A stretch of DNA of 64,000 bases from Nostoc sp. 'Lobaria pulmonaria (5183) cyanobiont' (lineage in GTDB: Bacteria; Cyanobacteriota; Cyanobacteriia; Cyanobacteriales; Nostocaceae). A program made the position numbers and the translations under genes. The notes under the pieces are model-generated. The model saw only the letters and a program-made list of their open reading frames with translations. It was not told the origin of the DNA and did no database searches. Location: contig NZ_CP026692.1 in assembly GCF_002949795.1 (NCBI RefSeq), positions 124,001 to 188,000 of the forward strand, read 5' to 3'. Each line of letters starts with the position of its first letter. Position 1 is the stretch's first letter. Shown here piece by piece: positions 35,834 to 44,990 of this stretch.

Positions 35834-36622
35834 TCATTCATCATTCCATAATTCTTCTTGAACTTTTGTAGGTAGCTTGGTTAAGTCTGGTAATCTTAGT
35901 ACCTCAAGTTCCGCAACTTGTTCTTTAATATTCACTGGCAAGTTTAACGGTTCGCGTTCTTCTATCCAGCAGCTTGCTAGTGGCAAGGTTAACTCCATTT
36001 CGTCCAGCGGTCGGGGAATTACCATCACTGCATTCAATTCCCCAATGCGTTCTGCTTCAAACATTCCCGCTTCCACTGCTACCGCCACATTTGCTACGGA
36101 ACCCCGAATAATCGCTGTACACAAACCCCCACCAATTTTCTCGTATGCTGCTAAATGAACATCAGCAGCTTTGAGCATGGCATCACACGCTCCTACCATC
36201 GCGGGAAATCCTCGCGTTTCTACCAAACCAATTGCTTGGTTACTCAGACGGCTGGAATTGCCCTCTTCCATTAATTTAGTGAAACGGGTTGTGATCGGAA
36301 GCACTATATCTAGGTTGGGATAAGGTCGGGGAATTACCAAACTAGAAATCAATTGACCAAACTGTTCAGCCGTTTGCACACCTGATTCTACCGCCAGACG
36401 CACATCAGCAATTCCACCCCGGATGATCGCAGTACAATGACCGCCACCAATTTTTTCATACCCAACGAGGTGAACTCCCGCCGATTTCAGCATCATATCC
36501 GCTGTACCAACGATCGCCGGAAAGCTGCGGGTAGAAACTAAACCCAAAGCAGTATCCTGAAAGGTTTCTTGATTACTCACTCCCTGAATGGTGCGAATAG
36601 ACCGTTGATTATATGTTTCCAT
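35834..36622 (-). CDS. ccmO: Carboxysome shell protein CcmO (tandem BMC)
   Basis: A 262-residue shell protein with two BMC domains, at about residues 25-115 ([45 protein letters not shown]) and 125-215 (AIGLVETRGFPAMVGACDAMLKAADVHLAAYEKIGGGLCTAIIRG). Tandem-BMC trimers form edges or faces of the beta-carboxysome shell. ATG 36622 (METYNQRSIRTIQG) was preferred to 36670 because ggag lies 8 bases upstream of it. The C-terminal 45 residues are a non-BMC tail. It is the last gene of the ccmK2-K1-L-M-N-O operon and starts 58 bp after the end of ccmN. Confidence 0.93.
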   Translation of the reverse strand: METYNQRSIRTIQGVSNQETFQDTALGLVSTRSFPAIVGTADMMLKSAGVHLVGYEKIGGGHCTAIIRGGIADVRLAVESGVQTAEQFGQLISSLVIPRPYPNLDIVLPITTRFTKLMEEGNSSRLSNQAIGLVETRGFPAMVGACDAMLKAADVHLAAYEKIGGGLCTAIIRGSVANVAVAVEAGMFEAERIGELNAVMVIPRPLDEMELTLPLASCWIEEREPLNLPVNIKEQVAELEVLRLPDLTKLPTKVQEELWNDE

Positions 36623-36679
36623 GATCAATTCTCCAAAATACGGAAAAAGCCGACAACTTACAATTAACACTTACTCGGA

Positions 36680-37456
36680 CTAATCGTCAGAGTTTGGGTC
36701 GCTCAAGGATTGTCTATGAGGAAACAGTGTAGTCAACAGTCTGTTTATGCTTCCTTGTCCATAAATTTGAGTCCCAAAACCGTTAGGGGATTCTGCGGCT
36801 AGCTGACTGGGGTCTGAGTTCTGTTCTGTAGACGGTTGGGCGGCTTCTGCCAAAGTGGAGTCAGCATAATTCGTTGGTTCCTCCACAGGAGAAGGCTGAC
36901 TTTCTGGAGTCGCGGGAGATTTAAAATAAGAAATCGACTTGTTTTGTTTGAAATCTACAAAAGCCGAAGCTGAGAAATTAGTTGAGGAAATTTCCTTTTC
37001 CTTAACTCCACCGGAGCGATTTTCCTCTTCCTTCGGTGATGGTGCATTTGTAGTAGAAGTTGGGTTATTTGTAGATGGTTCTGGCTGCTTTGCCCTGGCA
37101 ATCTGCCGACTGGTGTCTCCTAAAATTGAACCAGGCGGTACTACTTGTCCAGGTTCAACCGAATAGTTAAAAACTGTAGTCGCAGAACCAATACAAGCAT
37201 TTGCGCCAATTTTGCCCTTGCCAATCATCAAAAAACCTGCTCCCAGGTTTGCACCTGCTTCTACCTCTAGGGTGCCTTCATGGACTTGGAGAATTGCTCC
37301 CATGCCAATACAGACCCCTGGCCCAATGACGATCTTGCTGTTTACAGCCGCTTGGAGGATCACCCCAGGTGCAAGTACCGCGCTTGGATGAATAGTCACC
37401 TCACCACTAATGTAAGAATCAAAGTTATTGCTGAGGCGCAGTAGCGGCACAGACAT
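36680..37456 (-). CDS. ccmN: Carboxysome assembly protein CcmN
   Basis: A 258-residue adaptor that joins the CcmM-Rubisco core to the shell. The N-terminal half is a left-handed beta helix of hexapeptide repeats (SGEVTIHPSAVLAPGVILQAAVNSKIVIGPGVCIGMGAI), ending about residue 120. A low-complexity Pro/Ser/Thr linker of about 100 residues follows. The C-terminal encapsulation peptide IYGQGSINRLLTTLFPHRQS (near residues 231-250) is the amphipathic helix known to bind CcmK. The ATG at 37456 has gagg about 10 bases upstream. It lies between ccmM and ccmO. Confidence 0.93.
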   Translation of the reverse strand: MSVPLLRLSNNFDSYISGEVTIHPSAVLAPGVILQAAVNSKIVIGPGVCIGMGAILQVHEGTLEVEAGANLGAGFLMIGKGKIGANACIGSATTVFNYSVEPGQVVPPGSILGDTSRQIARAKQPEPSTNNPTSTTNAPSPKEEENRSGGVKEKEISSTNFSASAFVDFKQNKSISYFKSPATPESQPSPVEEPTNYADSTLAEAAQPSTEQNSDPSQLAAESPNGFGTQIYGQGSINRLLTTLFPHRQSLSDPNSDD

Positions 37457-37482
37457 GGAAATTTTAACCTCGGAAGCCGGAT

Positions 37483-37639
37483 GTAGTTCTGAGTGCTGTT
37501 AGCTTTCTTCGGGGCCTTTAGCCTGTGCTGAGTTCTGAGTGCTGAGTAATTAGTATGTTTCAAAATCTGAGTTTACAGTTGGTGTGACTGGTGTCTTTCA
37601 AGTGTTAACTCAGCACTCAGCACTTTTAACTCAGCACTG
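37483..37639. repeat. gtgctgagttctga repeat array between ccmN and ccmM
   Basis: Direct and inverted copies of gttctgagtgctgag and actcagcactcagcac fill the 183-bp spacer. Related units recur at 43322-43351. Opposed copies could fold into a hairpin in the operon mRNA. Confidence 0.8.
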
Positions 37640-39643
37640 CTATGGTCGTTGGATGATCGTTTCTAATAGGCGACGCTTGGCTTTGGGGTCAACACCAATT
37701 AAGCGCACATATTCCCCTTGGTATTCACCGAGTTGTCTTTCTACGGCTGCGATCGCTTCTCTTTCTGAGGAGGCTTGAATTTGACCGGTACTAGTCCAGG
37801 AACCTGTACGGAATCGCCGTTGATCTACGTGTTCAATGCTAATTTTTGAGCCGCTAGCCAATAATTGCCGGAGTTGGTCTACGACTTCACTACTCAAGCG
37901 GGTACTGGTAGCTGTTGCTATAGCAGTAGTAGAGTATGCACTGCTAGTAAATGATTTCTGAGTGCCAGAGGAGGCTACTTGATCGTTTGGACGCTGGATA
38001 ATGGTCTCTAATACCCGCCGTTTGGCTTTAGGATCGATGCCAATTAAGCGTACATATTCCCCTTCGTATTCGCCGAGGTGTGCTTCTATGGCTGCGATCG
38101 CTTCTCTTTCTGAGGAGGCTTGAATTTGACCAGTACTAGTCCAGGAACCTGTACGGAAGCGGCGCTCATCCACGTGTTCGAGGCTAATTTTAGACCCGCC
38201 AGCCAATAAGTGCCGAAGTTGGTCTACCACTTCAGAACTCAAGCGGTTACTGCTAGCTGTTCCGACAGAGGGTGCTGCACTACTAGTAAATGATTTGTGA
38301 CCACCAGAGGAAGCTACTTGACCATTTGGACGTTGGATAATGGTCTCTAATACCCGCCGTTTGGCTTTGGTGTCAATGCCGATTAAACGTACATACTCGC
38401 CTTGATGACTTGCTATACATTCTTCCAAAGCGGAGATGACTTGATTTGTGGAAGTTGCTTCAATTGGCTTGCAACTAGTCCAGGAACCAGTGCGGAAACG
38501 ACGCTCATCTACGTGTTCCATGCCAATTTTGTAACCACCTGCCAAGAGTTGGCGAATTTGCTCTAGAGTTTCGCCATTGACTTGGCCACTGCTAGAACTG
38601 TTACCATTACCATTACTGCTGCTGTAGCTGCTGTAACTACTATTGCCACGACTAGCCGGCGCTTTAAAACTGGTAGCTGGTTTTGCATCATCATCGGGAC
38701 GTTGGATGATGGCTTCTAGCACACGTCGTCTACCTTTGTCAATGCCAAACAGTCGGACATACTCGCCGCTATGCTCTTGTAGACAGCTTTCTAATGCTGC
38801 GATCGCTTCATTGAGCGATCTCGGTTCGATTGGTTGACAACTAGTCCAAGAACCTGTGCGGAAACGTCTTTGGTCTACATGTTCCGTACCAATTTTATAC
38901 CCTTGCCCCAATAGATACCGCAACTGATCTATTGTTTCTCCACCCAAGCTATTGCTCGACACTTCACTACTCCTTTCCAACTCTAAAACAGTAATACCAT
39001 TACCTGTATAAGATTTAGCGTTCTCATCCCGAATGGGTGCTATACATTTACTATCCGCAGCACAGAGATAACCAGCTCGTAATGCCTGATTAATCCCAAC
39101 CACATGATGAGCAAATTCTTTATCCTGATCTTGCACATCTGGCAAACGGTCCGCTTGCTGCTGGCTGGTAATTATTGCTCCCGAAGGTACATACTTCCCA
39201 GATGGAATCTCTACGTCTTGAATCAAAGCGTGCATCATCACGATGCAACCTGCACCCACCCTGGCATTAAACACCGTAGAGCGAAAGCCAATGAAGGAAT
39301 TATCACCTACATAAGCTGGCCCGTGAATTAGAGCCATGTGGGTAATGCAAGTGTTTTTACCAATCCATACTGAGTATTTATTTTGGTCATCGCCAATTAC
39401 TCGGCCTTGCTCCAACCCATGAATGACAACACCATCTTGAATATTGGTGTTTTCACCCAGATAAAAAGGTGTGCCTTCATCCGCTCTAATCGTAGTCCCC
39501 GGAGCAACGATTACATTTGCACCTATTCGTACATCCCCAATTACATTGGAGAATGAATGTACAAAGGCAGTTTCATGGACTTTGGGTTCAGCTAAATTCC
39601 TTGACCACGGGGTTGGGGGTGCCGCCGTGCTGCGGACTGCCAT
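37640..39643 (-). CDS. ccmM: Carboxysome scaffold CcmM with gamma-carbonic anhydrase domain
   Basis: A 667-residue scaffold that condenses Rubisco. Residues 1-205 form a gamma-carbonic anhydrase. The zinc ligands His75, His102 and His107 are present, and Cys194 and Cys200 sit at the positions of the disulfide required for activity in the Thermosynechococcus enzyme, so an active enzyme is likely. Four RbcS-like (SSUL) repeats follow, each with a [10 protein letters not shown] core, joined by Ser/Gly-rich linkers. Repeats 1 and 2 have a Cys pair 18 residues apart (SCQPIE...ESC; SCKPIE...EEC); repeats 3 and 4 have none. An internal start may yield a short M35-type form. aggagg precedes the ATG. 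Confidence 0.96.
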   Translation of the reverse strand: MAVRSTAAPPTPWSRNLAEPKVHETAFVHSFSNVIGDVRIGANVIVAPGTTIRADEGTPFYLGENTNIQDGVVIHGLEQGRVIGDDQNKYSVWIGKNTCITHMALIHGPAYVGDNSFIGFRSTVFNARVGAGCIVMMHALIQDVEIPSGKYVPSGAIITSQQQADRLPDVQDQDKEFAHHVVGINQALRAGYLCAADSKCIAPIRDENAKSYTGNGITVLELERSSEVSSNSLGGETIDQLRYLLGQGYKIGTEHVDQRRFRTGSWTSCQPIEPRSLNEAIAALESCLQEHSGEYVRLFGIDKGRRRVLEAIIQRPDDDAKPATSFKAPASRGNSSYSSYSSSNGNGNSSSSGQVNGETLEQIRQLLAGGYKIGMEHVDERRFRTGSWTSCKPIEATSTNQVISALEECIASHQGEYVRLIGIDTKAKRRVLETIIQRPNGQVASSGGHKSFTSSAAPSVGTASSNRLSSEVVDQLRHLLAGGSKISLEHVDERRFRTGSWTSTGQIQASSEREAIAAIEAHLGEYEGEYVRLIGIDPKAKRRVLETIIQRPNDQVASSGTQKSFTSSAYSTTAIATATSTRLSSEVVDQLRQLLASGSKISIEHVDQRRFRTGSWTSTGQIQASSEREAIAAVERQLGEYQGEYVRLIGVDPKAKRRLLETIIQRP

Positions 39644-39659
39644 CGCGAGATTCCTCCTG

Positions 39660-39757
39660 TATTGTCATTTGTCAGTTGTCATTTGTCAGTTGTCATTTGT
39701 CATTTGCCCTGAACTAATGACTAATGACTAATGACTAATGACTAATGACCAATGACT
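39660..39757. repeat. Heptamer STRR arrays between ccmM and ccmL
   Basis: tgtcatttgtcagttgtcat units are followed by gactaat units (five copies). The last unit overlaps the TAG stop of ccmL on the minus strand. Similar to 11868-12003. Confidence 0.9.
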
Positions 39758-40058
39758 ATCGATATTGATCTTTTTTGCTGTAAATGAGGCGATCTTCAAC
39801 GTAAATAGTATCTATGATCGCCACCACTGCTGCATCCAATGGACGCTGTTCATTGCCAACAACTTGACGAGCGGCACTACCACGAGTGATGAGTACCCAC
39901 TCATCTACTCCTGCTCCCACAATATCTGCTGCTACTTCATACTCTGGTAGGATATTGCCGTTTTCATCTACTAATTGTAACAACAGTAATTTCACACCTC
40001 TAAGAGTTGGATCTTTTTGGGTGCTAACTACTGTGCCGCGAACTTTGGCAATTTGCAT
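39756..40058 (-). CDS. ccmL: Carboxysome vertex protein CcmL
   Basis: A 100-residue EutN/CcmL-family pentamer subunit that caps the shell vertices. It starts MQIAKVRGTVVSTQKDPTLRGVKLLLLQLVDENG and contains the conserved YEVAADIVGAGVDEWVLITRGSAARQ and PLDAAVVAIIDTI. The start codon is 7 bp after the ccmK1 stop. The stop TAG overlaps a heptamer repeat. Length is normal for the family. Confidence 0.95.
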   Translation of the reverse strand: MQIAKVRGTVVSTQKDPTLRGVKLLLLQLVDENGNILPEYEVAADIVGAGVDEWVLITRGSAARQVVGNEQRPLDAAVVAIIDTIYVEDRLIYSKKDQYR

Positions 40059-40064
40059 TACAAA

Positions 40065-40409
40065 TTACGGTCTTCTACCGAAAGGACGAATTGCGTTCAC
40101 ATTCTCCCGGAACTGCTCTACGTCTTCGGTATAACGAATTGGGAGGACGTATTCCAAGTTTTCGTGAGGACGAGCAATGATATGAGTAGACAACACTTGT
40201 CCGCCATTGACTCGCTTTACAGATTCAACTCCTGCGGCCACAGAAGCTTGCACTTCTGAAACGTCACCCCGGACAATTACTGTCACCCGACCACTACCGA
40301 TTTTTTCATAACCTACTAAAGTGACGCGGGCAGCTTTCACCATCGCATCAGCGGCTTCCACCACTGCTGGAAAGCCTAGCGTTTCAACCATTCCCACTGC
40401 AATTGACAT
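40065..40409 (-). CDS. ccmK1: Carboxysome shell protein CcmK1
   Basis: A 114-residue BMC-domain protein that forms hexamers tiling the shell facets: [48 protein letters not shown]. The pore loop is KIGSG. The C-terminal extension after the BMC fold ([21 protein letters not shown]) is about 12 residues longer than in CcmK2, which fits CcmK1 by comparison with known pairs. It lies between ccmK2 (91-bp spacer) and ccmL. Confidence 0.93.
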   Translation of the reverse strand: MSIAVGMVETLGFPAVVEAADAMVKAARVTLVGYEKIGSGRVTVIVRGDVSEVQASVAAGVESVKRVNGGQVLSTHIIARPHENLEYVLPIRYTEDVEQFRENVNAIRPFGRRP

Positions 40410-40500
40410 TAGTTTTAATCCCTATTTCAAAGTTTTTAGTCTTGGACAAAAGTGATGCTCGATCGGGTAAAGAGCGTTAATTTCTTTGTTTAAACAGCTT

Positions 40501-40809
40501 TTAAGTACGGAATTGTTCGACCGCTTCTGTGTAACGTATCGGCAAGACGTATTCCAGGTTTTCGTGAGGACGAGCAATGATGTGAGTGGATAACACTTCA
40601 CCACCAAAGACTCTTTTCGCCGCTTCAACTCCAGCTGCTACAGAAGCTTGCACTTCCGATACATCTCCCCGAACTATCACGGTGACGCGAGCGCTACCAA
40701 TTTTTTCATACCCTACTAAGGTGACACGGGCGGCTTTCACCATCGCATCAGCAGCTTCCACCACTGCTGGAAAGCCCTTTGTTTCAATCATTCCAACTGC
40801 AATTGGCAT
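40501..40809 (-). CDS. ccmK2: Carboxysome shell protein CcmK2
   Basis: A 102-residue BMC hexamer protein, probably the major facet protein: [67 protein letters not shown]. The pore loop is KIGSA. It is about 85% identical to CcmK1 by eye and the first gene of the operon. ttgtaggagttctgcg upstream gives a strong AGGAG ribosome binding site. Its promoter lies in the 655-bp divergent region shared with ndhF4. Confidence 0.95.
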   Translation of the reverse strand: MPIAVGMIETKGFPAVVEAADAMVKAARVTLVGYEKIGSARVTVIVRGDVSEVQASVAAGVEAAKRVFGGEVLSTHIIARPHENLEYVLPIRYTEAVEQFRT

Positions 40810-41464
40810 CGCAGAACTCCTACAAAATTAATGCAATCTGTACTGTCGTTTGAATTTTTTGACGGGGAGAGCCTGATCTTATAGCTAAGAAAACACTTCC
40901 AAATTAAGCATAGGAAAGCTTGGCGTTCCTGGCAATATAAATTACTATAATAGTTTATGATAAGAAAGTTTTAAAAAACTTAACATAAATTTATCTTGGC
41001 TTCTGAGCAATTAAAGTTTACTGATTCCTTGAGCAGCCACTTATGCTTTATAATTTCTTTATCACATTTACAAAACGACATTCATAACCAAGGCTAATCC
41101 TATCTGACGAGGGGTAAGCAGCGGCTGTATGTTTTGCTGTATCTATCTTTTCTCAAATATTGCTAAGTGTACAAGGACTAGGTGAAACATATATAAGTTT
41201 TTTAAATATATCGTATAAAGTACTTTGGTCAAAGTAGAAATACAAATGTAAAAAGGTCGGTGATGTTAAAGCAAGTAAATGCTTTTGCTTATGTAAAGTT
41301 ATATTTTACTTATAATTAATAGGGTAACTTTAAGTAAAAGTACTTCTGTAAGTTTAGTTAAAATAATAGTAAAAAAACATCGATATTTTGATAAATTAAT
41401 TTTATTAAAAAAAATTGTTTTGAATTTTTTTAAAATCAAGGCTGAGTCATCAAGGGAAATTTAA
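40810..41464. promoter_or_regulatory. Divergent ccmK2/ndhF4 control region
   Basis: A 655-bp AT-rich, gene-free stretch between two carbon-concentrating operons. Poly-A/T tracts occur at 41390-41440. At 41306-41319 is tta-N8-taa (ttacttataattaa), and similar spaced TTA/TAA words cluster around 41285-41345 next to gtaactttaagtaaaagtac. LysR regulators of the CmpR/NdhR type bind TTA-N7/8-TAA words, so this is a candidate operator region; the motif is too loose to be certain. Heptamer repeats are notably absent here. Confidence 0.55.
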
Positions 41465-43321
41465 ATGGATCAATTTCTATTTTCAACAAGTTGGTTTGTG
41501 CCTTTGTATAGCTTATTAGGCGCAATTTTGACCTTGCCGTGGGGAATAGGAATAATTCAGCGAACAGGGCCAAGACCTGCGGCATACTTCAACTTGTTGA
41601 CGACCGTTTTAGCTTTTGTCCATAGCCTGTTTGTATTTAAAAATATCTGGGATAGAGAACCAGAAAACTTACTAATCAATTGGTTCAAAGCGGCAGATTT
41701 AGACTTATCTTTTGCCTTGGAACTATCGCCAGTCAGCATGGGGGCAACAGTTTTAATTACAGGGTTAAGCTTACTGGCACAAGTTTACGCTCTGGGTTAC
41801 ATGGAAAAGGACTGGTCGTTAGCGCGTTTTTTTGCGCTGCTGGGATTTTTTGAAGCGGCGCTGAGTGGTCTAGCAATCAGTGATTCTTTGTTTCTCAGTT
41901 ATGCCCTTTTGGAAGTCCTGACGCTTTCGACTTACTTGCTGGTGGGGTTCTGGTATGCTCAACCACTAGTAGTAACGGCGGCGCGAGATGCGTTTTGGAC
42001 TAAACGGGTGGGAGATTTGTTGCTGTTGATGGCTGTAGTGACACTTTCCACCTTAGCCGGGAGTTTGAACTTTTCGGATTTATATGAGTGGGCACAAACA
42101 GCTAATTTAAGCCCAATGACATCGACGTTACTAGGGTTGGCGTTAATTGCTGGACCTGCTGGTAAATGTGCCCAATTTCCACTGCACCTGTGGTTAGATG
42201 AGGCAATGGAAGGGCCCAACCCCGCGTCGGTAATGCGCAACTCTCTGGTAGTAGCTGGTGGTGCTTATTTACTGTATAGATTTCAACCATTATTAGCCCT
42301 ATCGCCAGTTGCCTTGAATGCCTTGGTAGTCATGGGTACAGTGACAGCAATTGGGGCGACATTAGTATCCATAGCTCAGATTGACATTAAGCGATCGCTG
42401 TCTCATTCCACCAGTGCATATATGGGGTTAGTGTTTTTAGCAGTGGGGTTACAGCAAGGGGGTGTAGCCTTGATGTTGCTGTTAGCTCATGCGATCGCCA
42501 AAGCATTATTATTTATGAGTTCTGGTTCAGTCATCTTGACTACCCAAAGCCAAGACTTAACAGAAATGGGCGGTTTGTGGTCACGGATGCCGGCCACCAC
42601 CACTGCCTTTGTGGTCGGTTCAGCCGGGATGGTGACACTGCTACCACTAGGAAGTTTCTGGGCAATGCTAGCATGGGCTGATGGTTTCGTGAGTATTAGC
42701 CCTTGGGTAATTGGGGTTTTAATATTAGTCAATGGTTTGACAGCATTGAATTTGACAAGAGTATTTAGATTAGTCTTCTGGGGTAAACCGCAACAAAAAA
42801 CCCGTCGCACCCCAGAAGTTGGTTGGCAGATGGCCTTCCCAATGGTATTTCTGACAGTGCTAACTCTACTTCTACCTCTAATGTTACAGCAATGGTACTT
42901 ACTACCCGATTGGGAAAGTATTAATTGGTATGTGGCCTTAGCGTTGTTTGGGTCTACAGTAGTGGGCGTAGGTTTAGGGTGTACAGTTTATCTACACAAA
43001 GCTTGGTCTAGATCCAGAATCTTGGCATGGAGATTTCTGCAAGACCTGTTAGGTTATGATTTTTATATTGACCGAGTTTATCTTGTAACCGTGGTAAGTG
43101 TAGTAGCACTGCTATCTAAAATTTCTGCTTGGAGCGATCGCTACTTGGTTGACGGTTTAGTAAACTTGGTTGGGTTTGCAACCATTCTTGGCGGACAAAC
43201 TTTAAAGTACAGCATTTCTGGACAATCTCAGGGCTATATGTTGACCATCCTAGCAGTTGTCAGCGTCCTGGGTTTTTTCATCAGTTGGTCATTGGGTTTA
43301 CTAGATAAATTGCCTTTTTAA
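41465..43321 (+). CDS. ndhF4: NDH-1 subunit NdhF4 (CO2 uptake type)
   Basis: A 618-residue NdhF/NuoL-type subunit with about 15 membrane segments. The antiporter-like core has LLEVLTLSTYLLVGFWYAQP, the proton-path segment AGPAGKCAQFPLHLWLDEAMEGPNPASVMRNSLVVAGGAYLLYRF and the lysine region SIAQIDIKRSLSHSTSAYMGLVFL. Its place directly before ndhD4 and cupB identifies the constitutive CO2-uptake complex NDH-1MS' rather than the respiratory NdhF1. It would sit in the thylakoid membrane. The C-terminus is short and lacks the long lateral helix of NuoL. An aagggaaatttaa leader precedes the ATG. Confidence 0.92.
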   Translation: MDQFLFSTSWFVPLYSLLGAILTLPWGIGIIQRTGPRPAAYFNLLTTVLAFVHSLFVFKNIWDREPENLLINWFKAADLDLSFALELSPVSMGATVLITGLSLLAQVYALGYMEKDWSLARFFALLGFFEAALSGLAISDSLFLSYALLEVLTLSTYLLVGFWYAQPLVVTAARDAFWTKRVGDLLLLMAVVTLSTLAGSLNFSDLYEWAQTANLSPMTSTLLGLALIAGPAGKCAQFPLHLWLDEAMEGPNPASVMRNSLVVAGGAYLLYRFQPLLALSPVALNALVVMGTVTAIGATLVSIAQIDIKRSLSHSTSAYMGLVFLAVGLQQGGVALMLLLAHAIAKALLFMSSGSVILTTQSQDLTEMGGLWSRMPATTTAFVVGSAGMVTLLPLGSFWAMLAWADGFVSISPWVIGVLILVNGLTALNLTRVFRLVFWGKPQQKTRRTPEVGWQMAFPMVFLTVLTLLLPLMLQQWYLLPDWESINWYVALALFGSTVVGVGLGCTVYLHKAWSRSRILAWRFLQDLLGYDFYIDRVYLVTVVSVVALLSKISAWSDRYLVDGLVNLVGFATILGGQTLKYSISGQSQGYMLTILAVVSVLGFFISWSLGLLDKLPF

Positions 43322-43351
43322 GAGTGCTGAGTGCTGAGTGCTGAGTTAAGG
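43322..43351 (+). repeat. gagtgct heptamer array after ndhF4
   Basis: Three gtgctga units immediately after the ndhF4 stop, in the 84-bp spacer to ndhD4. Confidence 0.8.
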
Positions 43352-43405
43352 AGTTAAAAATTTATTATTTTCTCCTTACTCCCCTGTTCCCCTTACCTAA
43401 AGTCT

Positions 43406-44911
43406 ATGCTTAGTGTTTTAATTTTAGTGCCGCTAATCGGCGCAGCTTTAATTGGTTTCTCACCCTCTGGCATCAGTGGGAAATTCGCCCGTAGGGTGGC
43501 TTTGGTCTTTGCCAGTATTGCTTTCTTGTGGACAATCCTATTAGTAACTCAGTTCCATCCCAAAGAAATTACTCAACAGTTTGCTGAGTCTCTTCCTTGG
43601 GTAGATGCTTTAGGGTTGAACTATAACCTTGGGATAGATGGTTTATCTTTGCCATTGCTGGTTCTAAATGGATTGTTAACTTGTATTGCCATTTACAGCA
43701 GCGATGAATCCCTACAGCGTCCGAAATTTTATTACTCTTTGATACTATTATTAAGCGCTGGGGTGACAGGAGCTTTTCTAGCACAGGATTTACTGTTATT
43801 TTTCCTGTTTTACGAATTGGAACTAATTCCGCTGTATTTGCTGATAGCCATTTGGGGTGGCGCGAAGCGGGGTTATGCAGCGACTAAATTTCTCATTTAT
43901 ACAGCCGTTTCAGGAATCCTGATTTTAGCAAGTTTCCTCGGCATGGTTTGGCTGAGTGGTTCCTCTAACTTTGCACTAGCAACCTTGAACACGACAACTT
44001 TACCTCTAGCAACACAGCTATTACTGCTAGCGGGAATTTTGGTAGGTTTTGGGATTAAAATTCCCTTAGTTCCCTTTCATACTTGGTTGCCAGATGCTCA
44101 CGTTGAAGCTTCCACACCGATTTCCGTGCTATTGGCTGGGGTGCTATTGAAGTTAGGAACTTACGGCTTACTGCGCTTTGGGATGAACTTGTTACCAGAA
44201 GCTTGGAGTTATCTAGCTCCTTGGTTGGCAACTTGGGCAGTAGTAAGTGTGCTGTATGGTTCATCATGCGCGATCGCCCAAAGCGATATGAAAAAAATGG
44301 TAGCATACAGCTCCATTGGACACATGGGTTACGTGCTTTTAGCGGCGGCGGCGGCCACACCTTTAAGTGTGTTAGGTGCTGTGATGCAAATGATTAGCCA
44401 CGGCTTGATTTCCGCAATGCTGTTTTTGTTGGTAGGGGTTGTGTATAAAAAAGCCGGAAGCCGTGATTTAGCAATCATCCAAGGATTACTGAACCCAGAA
44501 CGAGGTATGCCAGTAATCGGTAGCTTGATGATTGTCGGAGTCATGGCCAGCGCTGGTATACCGGGAATGCTAGGGTTTATTTCCGAATTCGTAGTTTATC
44601 GGGGAAGTTTTCCAGTTTTTCCAGTGCAAACTCTGTTATGTATGCTTGGTACTGGTTTAACAGCAGTTTATTTCCTAATACTCGTCAACCGCGCCTTTTT
44701 TGGACGCCTATCTGCATCAGTTACCAACTTACCGCGTGTGTATTGGAGCGATCGCATCCCACCTGCAATTTTAGCTGTGCTGATTGTGATTTTCGGCATT
44801 CAACCTAGTTGGTTAGTGCGCTGGACTGAACCAACAATTACAGCAATGGTAAATACCCAAAATGTAGTATTAGCAGTGTCCTTGGATAAAGCAGTGGGGA
44901 ATGGGGACTAG
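43406..44911 (+). CDS. ndhD4: NDH-1 subunit NdhD4 (CO2 uptake type)
   Basis: A 501-residue NuoM-type subunit with about 14 membrane segments: LGLNYNLGIDGLSLPLLVLNGLLTCIAIY, FFLFYELELIPLYLLIAIWGG (conserved Glu), KIPLVPFHTWLPDAHVEASTPISVLLAGVLLKLGTYGLLRF and the lysine region CAIAQSDMKKMVAYSSIGHMGYVLL. It pairs with NdhF4 and CupB. The last residues (KAVGNGD) and the TAG stop are encoded by the ggggaatggggact repeat, so the tail is repeat-derived. Confidence 0.93.
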   Translation: MLSVLILVPLIGAALIGFSPSGISGKFARRVALVFASIAFLWTILLVTQFHPKEITQQFAESLPWVDALGLNYNLGIDGLSLPLLVLNGLLTCIAIYSSDESLQRPKFYYSLILLLSAGVTGAFLAQDLLLFFLFYELELIPLYLLIAIWGGAKRGYAATKFLIYTAVSGILILASFLGMVWLSGSSNFALATLNTTTLPLATQLLLLAGILVGFGIKIPLVPFHTWLPDAHVEASTPISVLLAGVLLKLGTYGLLRFGMNLLPEAWSYLAPWLATWAVVSVLYGSSCAIAQSDMKKMVAYSSIGHMGYVLLAAAAATPLSVLGAVMQMISHGLISAMLFLLVGVVYKKAGSRDLAIIQGLLNPERGMPVIGSLMIVGVMASAGIPGMLGFISEFVVYRGSFPVFPVQTLLCMLGTGLTAVYFLILVNRAFFGRLSASVTNLPRVYWSDRIPPAILAVLIVIFGIQPSWLVRWTEPTITAMVNTQNVVLAVSLDKAVGNGD

Positions 44912-44976
44912 GGAATGGGGACTGGGGAAAAGTTTTCCTAATGCCCAATACCCAATGCCCAATGCCCCAATCCCTA
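44893..44976 (+). repeat. Repeat array spanning ndhD4 stop and cupB leader
   Basis: ggggaatggggacta units, then atgcccaatacccaatgccc units. The first supplies the ndhD4 stop codon; the second lies in the cupB leader, ahead of its ribosome binding site. Confidence 0.85.
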
Positions 44977-44990
44977 AAATTTTTGGAGAT

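Noticed and set aside
44901-44990. N-terminal extension of CupB (MGTREWGLGKSFPNAQ...)
   Set aside because: Translated repeat DNA that overlaps the ndhD4 end.
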